The notes beneath the pieces were generated by a model that was not told the DNA's origin, ran no database searches, and saw nothing but the letters and a program-made list of their open reading frames with translations. DNA of 64,000 nucleotides, taken from contig OW818648.1 of assembly GCA_942492735.1 (NCBI GenBank), forward strand, positions 186,001 to 250,000, read 5' to 3'. This DNA comes from Sporobacter sp942492735. GTDB taxonomy: Bacteria > Bacillota > Clostridia > Oscillospirales > Oscillospiraceae. This document shows, piece after piece, positions 1-8,711 of the stretch; position 1 is the first letter of the stretch; each line of letters opens with the position of its first letter. The translations under genes and the position numbers were made by a program.

Positions 1-513
1 GATTCGTTGGAACGCGCCAGACTGGAAATGTCGCAGAACCTAGACCCGCATGACCCGGAATATATATCTCTGTTGGAGGAACTAAAGCGCCTCCTGAGCA
101 AAAAACACATTGAGGAACTCACAGCGGAGGAAATGACCGAGAACATCACTGAACTCGATCGCATCAGGAAGGCAGCGGAACAGAAAAACCTTGCCGACCA
201 AATGCTCTGCGGCAAATACGAAAATGACCCCAAATACATGCGGACGCACAAGCGCCTGCGGGAGACCCCTCCTCCTGTCGGCACCGACCCGGTCATCCAC
301 CACGTCCTGCTTGGTCTCAAGCATGAAATTGACCGCCGGGTTCTCAGCAACGAACACCTGCTCGATAACGAGCCGTTCTTCACGCGCGATTTGCTTCCGC
401 TCATCAGGCAGGCGTATAAAGACAACGCTCTGGCCTTCAACGCGGGACAGATACAGAATATTGGCACAATTATTTCTAACGAATACTTCAGCGAAAGGAA
501 ATGGGCAAGTTAA
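1..513 (+). CDS. hsdR: Type I restriction enzyme subunit R (HsdR), C-terminal part, cut by the window edge
   Basis: The reading frame is open from base 1 and stops at 513, so only about the last 170 residues of a roughly 1000-residue protein are present. This is the helical C-terminal region with which HsdR docks on the methylase complex; the nuclease and translocase domains lie upstream of the window. I see no catalytic motif in this piece. The assignment rests mainly on position: it overlaps the start of hsdM by 13 bases, and hsdS follows. The charged helical stretch and the LPLIRQAY-type ending fit HsdR C-termini. HsdR cleaves unmodified DNA after ATP-driven translocation, in an R2M2S complex. 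Function is inferred from the operon; the family call for the fragment itself is likely. Confidence 0.82.
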   Translation, partial: DSLERARLEMSQNLDPHDPEYISLLEELKRLLSKKHIEELTAEEMTENITELDRIRKAAEQKNLADQMLCGKYENDPKYMRTHKRLRETPPPVGTDPVIHHVLLGLKHEIDRRVLSNEHLLDNEPFFTRDLLPLIRQAYKDNALAFNAGQIQNIGTIISNEYFSERKWAS

Positions 514-2153
514 TGCAAATTTCGGACATAATGCAGCAAACAAAATCCATGATTGACGATCTCAAGGCCATATGCACGAACTATGGTCTTGGGAACGCCA
601 GTAGTGAATACAAAATCATCACGGAGGTATTTCTTTATAAATTCCTCAATGACAAGTTCATCTTCGAGGCGAGAAAGGTCAACCCGGATTTCGCCGGGAA
701 AAGTGCTTCTGAAATAGAATCCGCCATGACCACCATGTCCGAGGACGACTATGAAGCCATGCTGATGGACTTCAGCGCGTCTACAGCAAGGCTCAAACGT
801 GAACACTATATTTCCTATCTGTTCAACCGGCAGAACAAAGAAGGCTTCCACACGCTCTTTGATGAGACGCTATTGGACGTTGCCAACTATAACATCGACA
901 TCTTTTCTGTTCAGGCGGGCGGCAATGCAAAGATTCGCCTGTTTGATGCTATTTCCCAATATGTAATTGAGCGGGAGAAAAAGGACGGGTTCTGTCGCGC
1001 CATTATTGGCAAGCTGGCAAACAGTAGCTTTGACCATGTTTTTGGCCAGAAATACGACTTTTTCGCCACAATCTTTGAATACCTCATCAAGGATTATAAC
1101 AAGGACTATGGCAAGTACGCCGAGTACTACACCCCGCATGTCATCGCCAAAATTATAGCCCAAGTTATGGTGCCGGACGGTGCGAAGAACGTGACGGTCT
1201 ACGACCCCGCTGCCGGTTCCGGCACGCTTGTGCTGGCACTGGCCCATGAAATCGGCGAGGACAACTGCACTATATTTACGCAGGACATATCGCAAAAATC
1301 CAACGAATTTCTGCGCCTCAACCTGATTTTGAACAACTTAGTCCACTCCCTGCCGAACGTTATTCATGACGACACGCTGCTCAATCCACGCCATCTGAAC
1401 GCAAAGAAAGACGGACTGATGACGTTTGACTATATCGTCAGCAATCCGCCCTTTAATATGGATTTCAGCGACAGCCGTGACACGCTGGCTGGAGAGAAGC
1501 ATCAGAAACGCTTTTTCGCGGGTGTGCCGAACATCCCCAATAAAGACAAGAACAGTATGGCGGTCTACCTGATGTTCCTGCAGCACATCATCTATTCGCT
1601 GGAAGAAAAAAAGGGTAAAGCCGCTGTAGTCGTACCCACAGGCTTTCTGACCGCCGGTTCTGGTATTCAGAAGAAAATCCGCGAACAGCTGGTTTCAAAA
1701 CGTATGCTGCGCGGCGTTATCTCCATGCCCTCCAACATATTCGCCACTACAGGAACGAGCGTTTCCATCCTGTTTATCGACAAGGAGAATACCGAGGGCA
1801 AGGTCGTGCTGATGGACGCGTCCAACCAGGGCGAGAAAGTCAAAGAAGACGGCAAGAATCAAAAGACGGTATTACGCCCAGAAGAGATACAAAGGATCAT
1901 CGAAAGCTTTAACACCCAGAAACATGATGATGATTTCTGTGTTGTCGTCGCATATTCGGATATTGAGGCAAATAAGCTATCCTTCAGCGCTGGACAATAT
2001 TTTGAAGTAAAAACAGCACATACCCAATTGACTCCAGACGAATTTTATCAAAAGATCGCATCCTATCAATCAGATTTAACAAATTTATTTAATGAAGGAC
2101 ATGACCTCGAGATAGAAATAATGAGACAGATGGGACTAATCATCTATGAATAA
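501..2153 (+). CDS. hsdM: Type I restriction-modification DNA methyltransferase (HsdM)
   Basis: The 550-residue protein has the normal length for HsdM. An N-terminal helical domain (about 1-160) is followed by an N6-adenine methylase domain with the SAM-binding motif DPAAGSGT near residues 235-242 and the catalytic NPPF motif near 315-318 (in the context SNPPFNMDF). It transfers a methyl group from S-adenosylmethionine to adenine within the site chosen by HsdS, protecting host DNA from HsdR. The start at 501 overlaps hsdR; an in-frame ATG at 513 is an alternative, and the AAGGAA upstream does not decide between them. The gene overlaps hsdS by 8 bases, which points to coupled translation. All key residues are present, so it should be active. 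Confidence 0.95.
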   Translation: MGKLMQISDIMQQTKSMIDDLKAICTNYGLGNASSEYKIITEVFLYKFLNDKFIFEARKVNPDFAGKSASEIESAMTTMSEDDYEAMLMDFSASTARLKREHYISYLFNRQNKEGFHTLFDETLLDVANYNIDIFSVQAGGNAKIRLFDAISQYVIEREKKDGFCRAIIGKLANSSFDHVFGQKYDFFATIFEYLIKDYNKDYGKYAEYYTPHVIAKIIAQVMVPDGAKNVTVYDPAAGSGTLVLALAHEIGEDNCTIFTQDISQKSNEFLRLNLILNNLVHSLPNVIHDDTLLNPRHLNAKKDGLMTFDYIVSNPPFNMDFSDSRDTLAGEKHQKRFFAGVPNIPNKDKNSMAVYLMFLQHIIYSLEEKKGKAAVVVPTGFLTAGSGIQKKIREQLVSKRMLRGVISMPSNIFATTGTSVSILFIDKENTEGKVVLMDASNQGEKVKEDGKNQKTVLRPEEIQRIIESFNTQKHDDDFCVVVAYSDIEANKLSFSAGQYFEVKTAHTQLTPDEFYQKIASYQSDLTNLFNEGHDLEIEIMRQMGLIIYE

Positions 2154-3408
2154 TTGGACCACCTCAAAATTAGGCAATGTGGCATCCATAATAACTGGCC
2201 CTTTCGGTAGTCAACTGCATCAATCCGATTATGTCGATGAAGGAGTTCCTTCTATAATGCCGCAAAACATTGGCGATCGGATTGTAGACTTCAATGGTAT
2301 TGCTTATATTTCCGAGCAGGATGCCAACAGATTAAGTCGATATAGAGTAAAAGAAAACGACATTGTTTATAGCCGTAGAGGAGACGTCGAAAAACATGCG
2401 ATCATAACAGACGCTTTATCAGGGGCTCTTTGTGGTACAGGTTGCCTTCGTGTACGTTTTACTAATAACGACGTACTTCCTGAATTTATATCTTTTTACC
2501 TTAATCGGCCAGAAACAAAAAAATGGATTAGACAGCACGCGGTGGGCTCAAGCATGCCAAATCTAAATTCCGGCATTCTTGCTGATGTACCAATTTGCTA
2601 TCCACACAAAGCAACTCAAGTTTCCATTATAGCTATTTTAAAGAGTATTGACCGAAAAATCCAGCTTAACAACCGTATCATCGCTGAACATGAGTCTATG
2701 GCCAAGACCATCTATGACTACTGGTTCGCGCAGTTCGATTTCCCGAACGCAGAAGGCAGGCCCTACCGCGCCTCCGGTGGGGCGCTGGTATGGAATGAAC
2801 AGTTAAAGCAGGAGATACCGAAGGGATGGGATGTAACAACCTTATCAACGAAAGGCGACTTCAAAAACGGGATAAACTACGATAAAGATTCAATCCAAGA
2901 ACGAACAGTTAAAATTATTAATGTTCGTGACATTAGCTCTTCCTCGTCTGTCTTATTGAGTGAAACTCTTGATTCAATCTCGCTTGAGGATGACGAAATA
3001 AGTAAATACCTCGTTAATAAAAACGATATACTTATAGCCCGTAGCGGTATTCCCGGTGCAACAAGAATTATGCCGCCAGATACTTCAGAAACGATTTATT
3101 GTGGCTTCATAATCAGGTATAGAGTCGCAGATGCTATCTCAAAGCCATACTTGTTTTTTGCTATTAAGCAATTCGAGCAAGCTTCTCTTTCTCAGTCAGG
3201 CGGCACAATATTGAAAAACATCAGCCAAGACACCCTCAAAGATACTATAGTTGTAATGCCTGATAAAATGGTACTTACGGCATTCGATAATCAGGTGAAT
3301 CCAATACTTGATTTGCAGTATACAAAAAGCAGAGAGACTTATGAACTCGTCAAACTCCGCGATTGGCTCCTGCCCATGCTTATGAACGGGCAGGTCACGG
3401 TGAAATAG
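2146..3408 (+). CDS. hsdS: Type I restriction-modification specificity subunit (HsdS)
   Basis: This 420-residue protein has the two-half architecture of HsdS. A first target-recognition domain (about 1-160) is followed by a conserved helical spacer (about 165-205, with an IDRKIQLNNRI-type stretch), a second target-recognition domain beginning near IPKGWDV (about 225-370), and a C-terminal conserved helix ending in RDWLLPMLMNGQV. HsdS selects the bipartite DNA target and holds two HsdM and two HsdR subunits. The recognition domains look more A+T-rich than the hsdM gene and the conserved spacer, which is typical of domain shuffling. The target sequence cannot be read from the protein. Methylation profiling would show the motif. 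Confidence 0.95.
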   Translation: MNNWTTSKLGNVASIITGPFGSQLHQSDYVDEGVPSIMPQNIGDRIVDFNGIAYISEQDANRLSRYRVKENDIVYSRRGDVEKHAIITDALSGALCGTGCLRVRFTNNDVLPEFISFYLNRPETKKWIRQHAVGSSMPNLNSGILADVPICYPHKATQVSIIAILKSIDRKIQLNNRIIAEHESMAKTIYDYWFAQFDFPNAEGRPYRASGGALVWNEQLKQEIPKGWDVTTLSTKGDFKNGINYDKDSIQERTVKIINVRDISSSSSVLLSETLDSISLEDDEISKYLVNKNDILIARSGIPGATRIMPPDTSETIYCGFIIRYRVADAISKPYLFFAIKQFEQASLSQSGGTILKNISQDTLKDTIVVMPDKMVLTAFDNQVNPILDLQYTKSRETYELVKLRDWLLPMLMNGQVTVK

Positions 3409-3434
3409 ATATCTGCGTGATTAAGGAGTAATAT

Positions 3435-3923
3435 ATGACAAATGCGGATAAGCCGACTGAGGCAGATGAGGTCTTTAGTATTTGCTATTATTTTACAACC
3501 GCATTTATTCAAGAATACTGGAAAATGGAGACATGCATCCCGAAAAACACGAAACTGAAGAACTATATCTTCAAGCCAGACCGAAGCGGATATGTAAATG
3601 CATATGGCATATTTATGGACGAAACCTTTAAGTTAAAATCCTCTTTAGCGGCAATAGATATATTACCGGAGTTAACTGAGGTTTGTTCTCTTAAAGAGAT
3701 GTCTATGTTGTGCCTAAATGATTTCTATCTGTTATTGGACGCGCAGAAAACCTTATTTCGAAAGCTGAACATTCATATCCCAAAAAGATCGTACACATGG
3801 AAGGCCTATAACCGCGATTTCAAAATAGCCCAGTCGCGCCAATATAGTTTTAGATATCTTTTGTCAAATTTGGAGACGTTGTATATTCGTACATATAATT
3901 CGTTCTATAAAAAAGAAGAGTAA
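3435..3923 (+). CDS. Unknown 162-residue protein downstream of hsdS
   Basis: I do not recognise a family. The protein is soluble, mixed in charge and rich in aromatic residues, with a KRSYTWKAYNRDFKIAQ stretch near its C-terminus and no signal peptide or membrane segment. The ATG is preceded by AAGGAG at a good distance, and the gene starts 27 bases after hsdS, so it is probably in the same transcript. Accessory genes between or after hsd genes are often extra nucleases, antitoxins or regulators, but nothing in this sequence shows which. It could also be cargo inserted into the operon. Confidence 0.7.
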   Translation: MTNADKPTEADEVFSICYYFTTAFIQEYWKMETCIPKNTKLKNYIFKPDRSGYVNAYGIFMDETFKLKSSLAAIDILPELTEVCSLKEMSMLCLNDFYLLLDAQKTLFRKLNIHIPKRSYTWKAYNRDFKIAQSRQYSFRYLLSNLETLYIRTYNSFYKKEE

Positions 3924-3949
3924 CAGAATCGTTCGAGGAGGCGCTTATT

Positions 3950-4474
3950 TTGGAAGATTTCAAGACCACCCTCAGTACGCATTCGACTTTTTATGAGCAG
4001 CTTATCGAGCATTTATTTATCTCCGAAGTACTTCAGGAAATGCGGTTTAGGTTTGACCAATGGCCTGAGATTCTTAAAGCGGAAATAGACGCTTCCGGAT
4101 ATGACATAGTTATTGAAAGCAATAAAATCATTCGCCATATTCAACTGAAAACATCGATAATAAACGCTGCAAAGACCTCGGTAAACTTAAATACTGCTCT
4201 ATCTGAAAAGCCAAACGGCTGCGCTATCTGGATAGAGTGGTTGCTTAACGCGCAAAACAGGATTGAAATGAAATACCTGTTCTTTGGCAATCCTCCGGGA
4301 CAATCGTTACCCGATATATCAACACATGCCGTCGGGAAACATAGCAAGGCTAACGCTTTAGGCGAAAAGAGTAAGCGGCCAGCAACACGAGTTGTCAAAA
4401 AGACAGAATTTGCACGAATAGACAATATAACCGAGCTTGTTAAGCGACTATTTATGATTGCCGGAGATACATAA
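3950..4474 (+). CDS. Small protein with a PD-(D/E)XK-like nuclease signature (QxK variant)
   Basis: The 174-residue product begins at TTG 3950, preceded by GAGGAGG. Residues 45-70 carry the pattern expected of a restriction-endonuclease-like core: an aspartate in GYDIVIE (about D52), then a strand ending HIQLKT with Q65 and K67, and a glutamate in the helix before it. The QxK variant is known in Mrr-like enzymes. The end of the protein is basic, which may help it bind DNA. The following ATG overlaps this stop codon, so the next nuclease-like gene is translationally coupled. I infer a DNA-cleaving or DNA-binding partner within the hsd operon. The fold call is from the motif only. Confidence 0.6.
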   Translation: MEDFKTTLSTHSTFYEQLIEHLFISEVLQEMRFRFDQWPEILKAEIDASGYDIVIESNKIIRHIQLKTSIINAAKTSVNLNTALSEKPNGCAIWIEWLLNAQNRIEMKYLFFGNPPGQSLPDISTHAVGKHSKANALGEKSKRPATRVVKKTEFARIDNITELVKRLFMIAGDT

Positions 4475-4488
4475 TGCCAGGAGAAAAT

Positions 4489-5052
4489 ATGGCGCGTTCG
4501 ATGCTCGATTATCTACACATCTTTTTTGATTTCATAACTGAAAACAAGGTTGATATTTATAACGAATACAGCTTACAGCATGAAATGGGCATTTATCTGC
4601 GGGAGCGGTTTCCTGAATATAAGGTGCAGTTTGAACGCAACGTTTCATTCTTTTACGCTCAAGCAAACACAATCAAAAAAGAAATTGATATCGTTGTATA
4701 TAACGACAACAAAGGTGAACGATACGCAATTGAGCTAAAATTTCCCGTCAACGGACAGTATCCTGAACAGATGTATTCTTTTGTGAAGGATATCCGTTTT
4801 ATGGAACAACTCAAGGAAAAGGGATTTACATACACATTTGCTATTGCGCTTGTCAGAGATAGGCCGTTCTATCAAGGCAATAATAATTCAGGGATATATA
4901 AATACTTCCGAGAAGAGCACAGAGTTTATGGCCGTATTGGTAAGCCGACCGGGAGCGGGAAGCTCGACGAGTCGGTTATTCTCGAGGGTAATTATGCTAT
5001 TGACTGGCGGAATGCCGGGACAAGCCGGAAATACTACATTGTTTCAATATAG
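4489..5052 (+). CDS. PD-(D/E)XK-type nuclease-like protein
   Basis: The start at ATG 4489 is chosen because AGGAGA lies just upstream; ATG 4474, which overlaps the previous stop, is the other candidate and adds five residues. Counting from 4474, the core is E37 in a helix (LQHEMGIYL), D72 in KKEIDIVVYND and E87-x-K89 in YAIELKF, which is a full D...ExK metal-dependent nuclease signature. The length (187-192 residues) fits a single nuclease domain. A related protein lies at 20522-21151 on the other strand, with the same order of motifs (IDILVRND then PIELKY) and similar C-terminal strands. The substrate is unknown. It lies between hsd genes and a DUF262 nuclease, so a role in DNA restriction is plausible. 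Confidence 0.65.
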   Translation: MARSMLDYLHIFFDFITENKVDIYNEYSLQHEMGIYLRERFPEYKVQFERNVSFFYAQANTIKKEIDIVVYNDNKGERYAIELKFPVNGQYPEQMYSFVKDIRFMEQLKEKGFTYTFAIALVRDRPFYQGNNNSGIYKYFREEHRVYGRIGKPTGSGKLDESVILEGNYAIDWRNAGTSRKYYIVSI

Positions 5053-5092
5053 GTAGAGAATTTGAGAGAGAATTTCGGGAGGTAGCATCCAA

Positions 5093-6964
5093 ATGAGCAT
5101 CAATCGAGTAAACCAGTACCCCATATCGCAGCTATTTGATACGGAGAGTAAGTTGATATTTGAAATCCCAAAGTATCAACGTGAATACACATGGGGTGCC
5201 GGACAGTGGGAGAACCTCTTCGACGACCTCTCGGACAACGACTCCGGGTATTTCCTCGGCACAATCATCTGTATAGATACAACCGCAGACTCCATCAATG
5301 CACCCAAGCGAGAGGTTGTCGATGGACAACAACGCCTCACGACATTAAGCCTCCTGCTAGCGGCGCTGTATTCTACCCTCTACGAACATCGCTCTCATAT
5401 GAATGACGATCAGCAGTCCGATATTTTGCAGTTAAAACGCAAGCTCGTTCTCAGGAACACGGACGCGCAAATTCGCGTCGTGCCACAGGTTCAAAACCAC
5501 AACCTCGATGATTACAAAGGCGTGTTGGCAGAGCAGAAAATTATCCCAACATGTCCCCTGCCGAAGTTTGCGGGCGTCCGCCGAATAAAGAAGGCTTTCG
5601 AGTATTTCAAAAAACGTATTGCGAAAACGGTGACGGAGAAAATCGAATCGGTTGAAGCCAGAATCACTAATGGGCAGGCAATCGATAAATCAGCCGAAGC
5701 ACTGATATCCTTATTTGAAATTCTCGAGAAGGTGAACAGCGCCGTTATGGTGATGATCGAAGTATCAAGCCATTCGGATGCATACACGCTATTCGAGTCT
5801 CTTAACAACCGAGGGACGCCACTTACCGCAGTCGATCTTATCAAGAATCTATTGCTGGCTAGGCTTGATGTAGCAGACGGTACGAACCTGGATGATTACT
5901 TTCAGCAGTGGCAGCGCATCATTGAATATTTAGGCGATGACTATGCTGTTCAGGAGCGCTTTTTCCGACATAACTATAATGCTTTCAGAAAGTCCTTAAA
6001 CGCTCCTTTCTCGCGGCCTGACGATACGAAACAGTATGCCTTGGGGCTATTGGCCACCCGCTCAACCATGTTAGACATCTATGAGCGAATCATCAAAAGA
6101 GACCCAAAGGAGTTCCTCGAAGCGTTGATCGACAACGCCAAGATTTACTCGGCAATCATCCTGCAGAATACCGAAGGATTAAATCCTGCGCTGCAGGAGG
6201 GCTATGAAAACTTGTCCAGAGTCCAAGGTGCACCTTCATATCTACTCCTTCTCTATCTCGTGAAAGAGAAGACTTCGCTTGCCATAACTGATATCGACAT
6301 AAAAAAGGTAGTAGACCTTTTAGTGAGTTTCTTTGTCCGTCGTAATCTGACGGATACACCGCCAACCCGAGACCTTACACGTATATTTATGAGCCTCATA
6401 GAAGATATTGAAAGCTCGGGTTATACCGAAAACGCAGTTTATAATGCCATTCGGAATAAACTTCTATCCAACTCGGCTTCGGACGCCGCATTCGAAGAAA
6501 AGCTGAGAGGCCCAGTATATAACGACAACTATGATGCCACCCGTTTCATCCTCTGCATGATCGCCAAGCAGGGTATGACCGTGGAGAGTACAGTGGACTT
6601 ATGGAAGACAAACAATAACCTGCACGTTTGGACGGTAGAGCATATATTCCCCCAAGGAGAAACAATCCCCGATAACTGGGTGACGATGATCGCAAATGGC
6701 GACGTCGCAAAGGCAAGAGAATACCAAGCCCAGTATGTTCACACTTTTGGAAACCTAACGATCACCGGTTATAACGCCACATTAAGCAACCGCTCGTTCG
6801 AGGATAAGCGAGACCGCAAAGACAATAGCGGGCGTGAAATTGGTTATCGAAACGGCTTGAACCTCAACGCCGATGTGGTCGCAGAGCAAGAATGGACGAT
6901 CAACCGTATAACAGAAAGAACTGAGCGGTTAGTCACGACGATTAAGGATTTGTTTAAGATGTAA
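5093..6964 (+). CDS. DUF262-DUF1524 (GmrSD/SspE-like) NTPase-nuclease
   Basis: The 623-residue protein has an N-terminal DUF262 domain with the DGQQRLTT nucleotide-binding motif at about 77-84. Its C-terminal DUF1524 domain contains VEHIFPQ (about 515-521) and a later GNLTITGYNATLSNRSF stretch, giving the H...N...N pattern of HNH nucleases. In GmrSD (type IV restriction) such proteins cut modified phage DNA. In SspE the same domain order senses phosphorothioate DNA and nicks phage DNA. The middle (about 150-500) is helical and carries specificity in known members. It follows the type I genes on the same strand with its own GGGAGG site. Whether it is a type IV enzyme or the SspE partner of the phosphorothioation operon elsewhere in this window cannot be settled from sequence alone. 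Confidence 0.9.
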   Translation: MSINRVNQYPISQLFDTESKLIFEIPKYQREYTWGAGQWENLFDDLSDNDSGYFLGTIICIDTTADSINAPKREVVDGQQRLTTLSLLLAALYSTLYEHRSHMNDDQQSDILQLKRKLVLRNTDAQIRVVPQVQNHNLDDYKGVLAEQKIIPTCPLPKFAGVRRIKKAFEYFKKRIAKTVTEKIESVEARITNGQAIDKSAEALISLFEILEKVNSAVMVMIEVSSHSDAYTLFESLNNRGTPLTAVDLIKNLLLARLDVADGTNLDDYFQQWQRIIEYLGDDYAVQERFFRHNYNAFRKSLNAPFSRPDDTKQYALGLLATRSTMLDIYERIIKRDPKEFLEALIDNAKIYSAIILQNTEGLNPALQEGYENLSRVQGAPSYLLLLYLVKEKTSLAITDIDIKKVVDLLVSFFVRRNLTDTPPTRDLTRIFMSLIEDIESSGYTENAVYNAIRNKLLSNSASDAAFEEKLRGPVYNDNYDATRFILCMIAKQGMTVESTVDLWKTNNNLHVWTVEHIFPQGETIPDNWVTMIANGDVAKAREYQAQYVHTFGNLTITGYNATLSNRSFEDKRDRKDNSGREIGYRNGLNLNADVVAEQEWTINRITERTERLVTTIKDLFKM

Positions 6965-6986
6965 TGATACGACGGGAGTGAGCGGG

Positions 6987-7820
6987 ATGAATATTATTGG
7001 ACAAGCAGTTCGCCATAAGACACTCGGAGAAGGAATCGTAAAAGAACAGGACGACGAATACATCATTGTACATTATCAAGATGGAGATAAGAAATTCCCA
7101 TATCCGGAATCATTCAATGTATTCTTTATTGCTCTTGACGAAAAAGTTGACGCTAAAATTCGCACTGAGCTAGCTGCTATTCAACAAGAGAAAGAAACAA
7201 AGCTGAGGGCACAACAAGAAACTGAGGCTCTTGCAAAGGTAACAGCAGAAAAACGTCCCAATACTGTGCCGCGACCAAAGTCCTCTCAGTTTCGCACCGC
7301 TGAACGCGAGTCCGGAAGAAGACTTACGTTTTATGTATTTCAAGGTAAGACTTTTGATAAAGCAAGTCGAGAAGGTTATATTTGGGCACCTATAAAAAAT
7401 AAAGACGGAGATGAATTTCATCATTGGCATCGATTGCTTGATGTAATGAAAGGCGATGTCATATTTCATGGCTGTGACGGGGAAATCGTGGCAATTAGTG
7501 TAGCTCGAGATCGCTGTTACAATGCGGATAATCCAGATACAATTATTACGGGAGACACCTGGGATAATAATGGACGTCGCGTTGATTGCGACTATATTGT
7601 TTTAGCCAATCCCGTTAAAACGGCTTTATTCCGTCCGGACATTATCGAACTGTCAACCGAAAAGTATTCAGCATTTAACAGGTTGGGTGACGGGAACTTG
7701 GGTTACCTGTATCGCCTAGACCCAAGGCTTGCTGCAATTTTTACGAAGTGCTTATTGCAGGGCAATCCCGTTCTGGATGATATGGATTTTGTTCAGGACA
7801 TTTTAAGTTACTGCAATTAA
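6987..7820 (+). CDS. EVE/PUA-like domain protein with an N-terminal SH3/Tudor-like domain
   Basis: The start at ATG 6987 follows GGGAG. The first 55 residues form a small beta domain (GQAVRHKTLGEGIV, then YIIVHYQDGDKKFPYPESF) that recurs in two other proteins of this window (8298 and 58725). A charged coiled coil follows (about 50-90). The C-terminal domain begins with TFYVFQGKTF and contains FHHWHRLLDVMKGDVIFH and a GRRVDCDYIVL strand. That layout resembles EVE/YTH-like domains, which read modified bases, but no single residue proves it. The gene follows the DUF262 nuclease by 22 bases and precedes a NUDIX gene by 32, so it probably shares their operon. I infer a modified-base sensor; the alternative is a PUA-like RNA binder. 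Confidence 0.6.
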   Translation: MNIIGQAVRHKTLGEGIVKEQDDEYIIVHYQDGDKKFPYPESFNVFFIALDEKVDAKIRTELAAIQQEKETKLRAQQETEALAKVTAEKRPNTVPRPKSSQFRTAERESGRRLTFYVFQGKTFDKASREGYIWAPIKNKDGDEFHHWHRLLDVMKGDVIFHGCDGEIVAISVARDRCYNADNPDTIITGDTWDNNGRRVDCDYIVLANPVKTALFRPDIIELSTEKYSAFNRLGDGNLGYLYRLDPRLAAIFTKCLLQGNPVLDDMDFVQDILSYCN

Positions 7821-7852
7821 AAGACAATGATATAGCTCTACGAGGTAAGAAC

Positions 7853-8305
7853 TTGAAAGAGATCAAGGTATCAGCTGGGATCGTCATTGACGATAATAAG
7901 GTTTTGTTAACACGTCGGGCTCCAAGAGAAAAACATGGAGGCGGGTGGGAATTCCCCGGCGGCAAAATTGAGCTTGGAGAGACCCCACAAGAATGTTTAG
8001 CCAGAGAATTGAAAGAAGAGCTTAATATTGAGGTTTCCGTGGGTGAGCATTGTAAAACGGTATTTCATGATTATGGGGACATTATTGTTGAGTTAATAGC
8101 TTTTTATTGCGAGGTTTCAAACAGCCACCCTATCATGAGTGTCCATGACCGCTATGAATGGATTTGCACTCAAGACCTGTTACAGTATGATCTGTTGCCC
8201 GCCGACATACCAATTGCTCATAAAGTACAAAAGGATACTAAATCTGGTAACCACCAGCTCCAGGATTTTCAGTGTGATGAGGTAGGTGAGGAAAACAGTG
8301 ATTGA
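7853..8305 (+). CDS. NUDIX hydrolase, MutT-like (8-oxo-dGTP diphosphatase family)
   Basis: The 150-residue protein opens with a MutT-like strand (VSAGIVIDDNKVLLTRR) and has an intact NUDIX box between about residues 40 and 62, from GGKIELGE to RELKEEL. This fits the G-x5-E-x7-RE-U-x-EE-x-G-U pattern, although the last glycine is replaced. The start is TTG 7853 behind GAGGTAAG. MutT-type enzymes hydrolyse oxidised or otherwise modified dNTPs to monophosphates. Its tail after about residue 125 is low in conserved features and overlaps the next gene by 8 bases. In a cluster with a putative modified-base reader it could remove modified nucleotides, but ordinary sanitation is equally likely. Confidence 0.88.
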   Translation: MKEIKVSAGIVIDDNKVLLTRRAPREKHGGGWEFPGGKIELGETPQECLARELKEELNIEVSVGEHCKTVFHDYGDIIVELIAFYCEVSNSHPIMSVHDRYEWICTQDLLQYDLLPADIPIAHKVQKDTKSGNHQLQDFQCDEVGEENSD

Positions 8306-8579
8306 TTTATTAGGCAAGCAGGTGTTACATAAAGTCTTTGGTAACGGAATAATCAAAAGCATCAACGATAGTACCATTGTTGTGAGCTTTGATCAATTCG
8401 AAAAATCATTTATATTTCCTGATGTGTTTAAGTCCTTCTTCAATTATTTGACTTTTAATCTTACGGATGCGTTCCTACGCTCTCCCACGCGAGGAGATCA
8501 TCAGGCATTAATAATCAAAAACAACTACCTCTTGCTTAAATCATTTCTGACACCCGTTCTCGCGATGTCTTTTATCTAG
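8298..8579 (+). pseudogene. Truncated copy of the SH3/Tudor-like N-terminal domain
   Basis: GTG 8298 has GAGG six bases upstream and overlaps the end of the NUDIX gene. Residues 1-45 (GKQVLHKVFGNGIIK, then STIVVSFDQFEKSFIFPDVF) match the first domain of the protein at 6987 in layout: a turn with GxG, two strands, then a K-F-FP motif. After about residue 50 the sequence looks non-conserved and ends quickly at 93 residues, where the relatives continue into a larger C-terminal domain. I infer a broken paralogue, truncated by a frameshift or deletion. It might still be translated as a single-domain protein. Confidence 0.5.
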
Positions 8580-8651
8580 CCCGCATCTCGACCTTTAAGT
8601 ACTCTCAAAGTGATAACGCTGATGCAAAAACACTCTGACGTTTAACGCTCG

Positions 8652-8668
8652 TTTTGTACGATACAAAA
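8652..8668. repeat. Inverted repeat TTTTGTA-CGA-TACAAAA, candidate operator
   Basis: Two perfect 7-base arms are separated by CGA. The repeat lies 15 bases upstream of a possible -35 element for the 9064 operon, a usual place for a regulator site. No cognate regulator is identified. Confidence 0.45.
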
Positions 8669-8682
8669 TTGTAAAATATGAA

Positions 8683-8711
8683 CTGTCATAATTCGACAGA
8701 AAGTGTATAAT
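8683..8711 (+). promoter_or_regulatory. Possible sigma-70 promoter for the 9064-15218 gene pair
   Basis: CTGTCA (8683-8688) and a perfect TATAAT (8706-8711) are separated by 17 bases. The -35 matches consensus in four of six positions. The leader to the first start codon would be about 345 bases, which is long, so a second promoter closer to the gene is possible. Confidence 0.45.
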
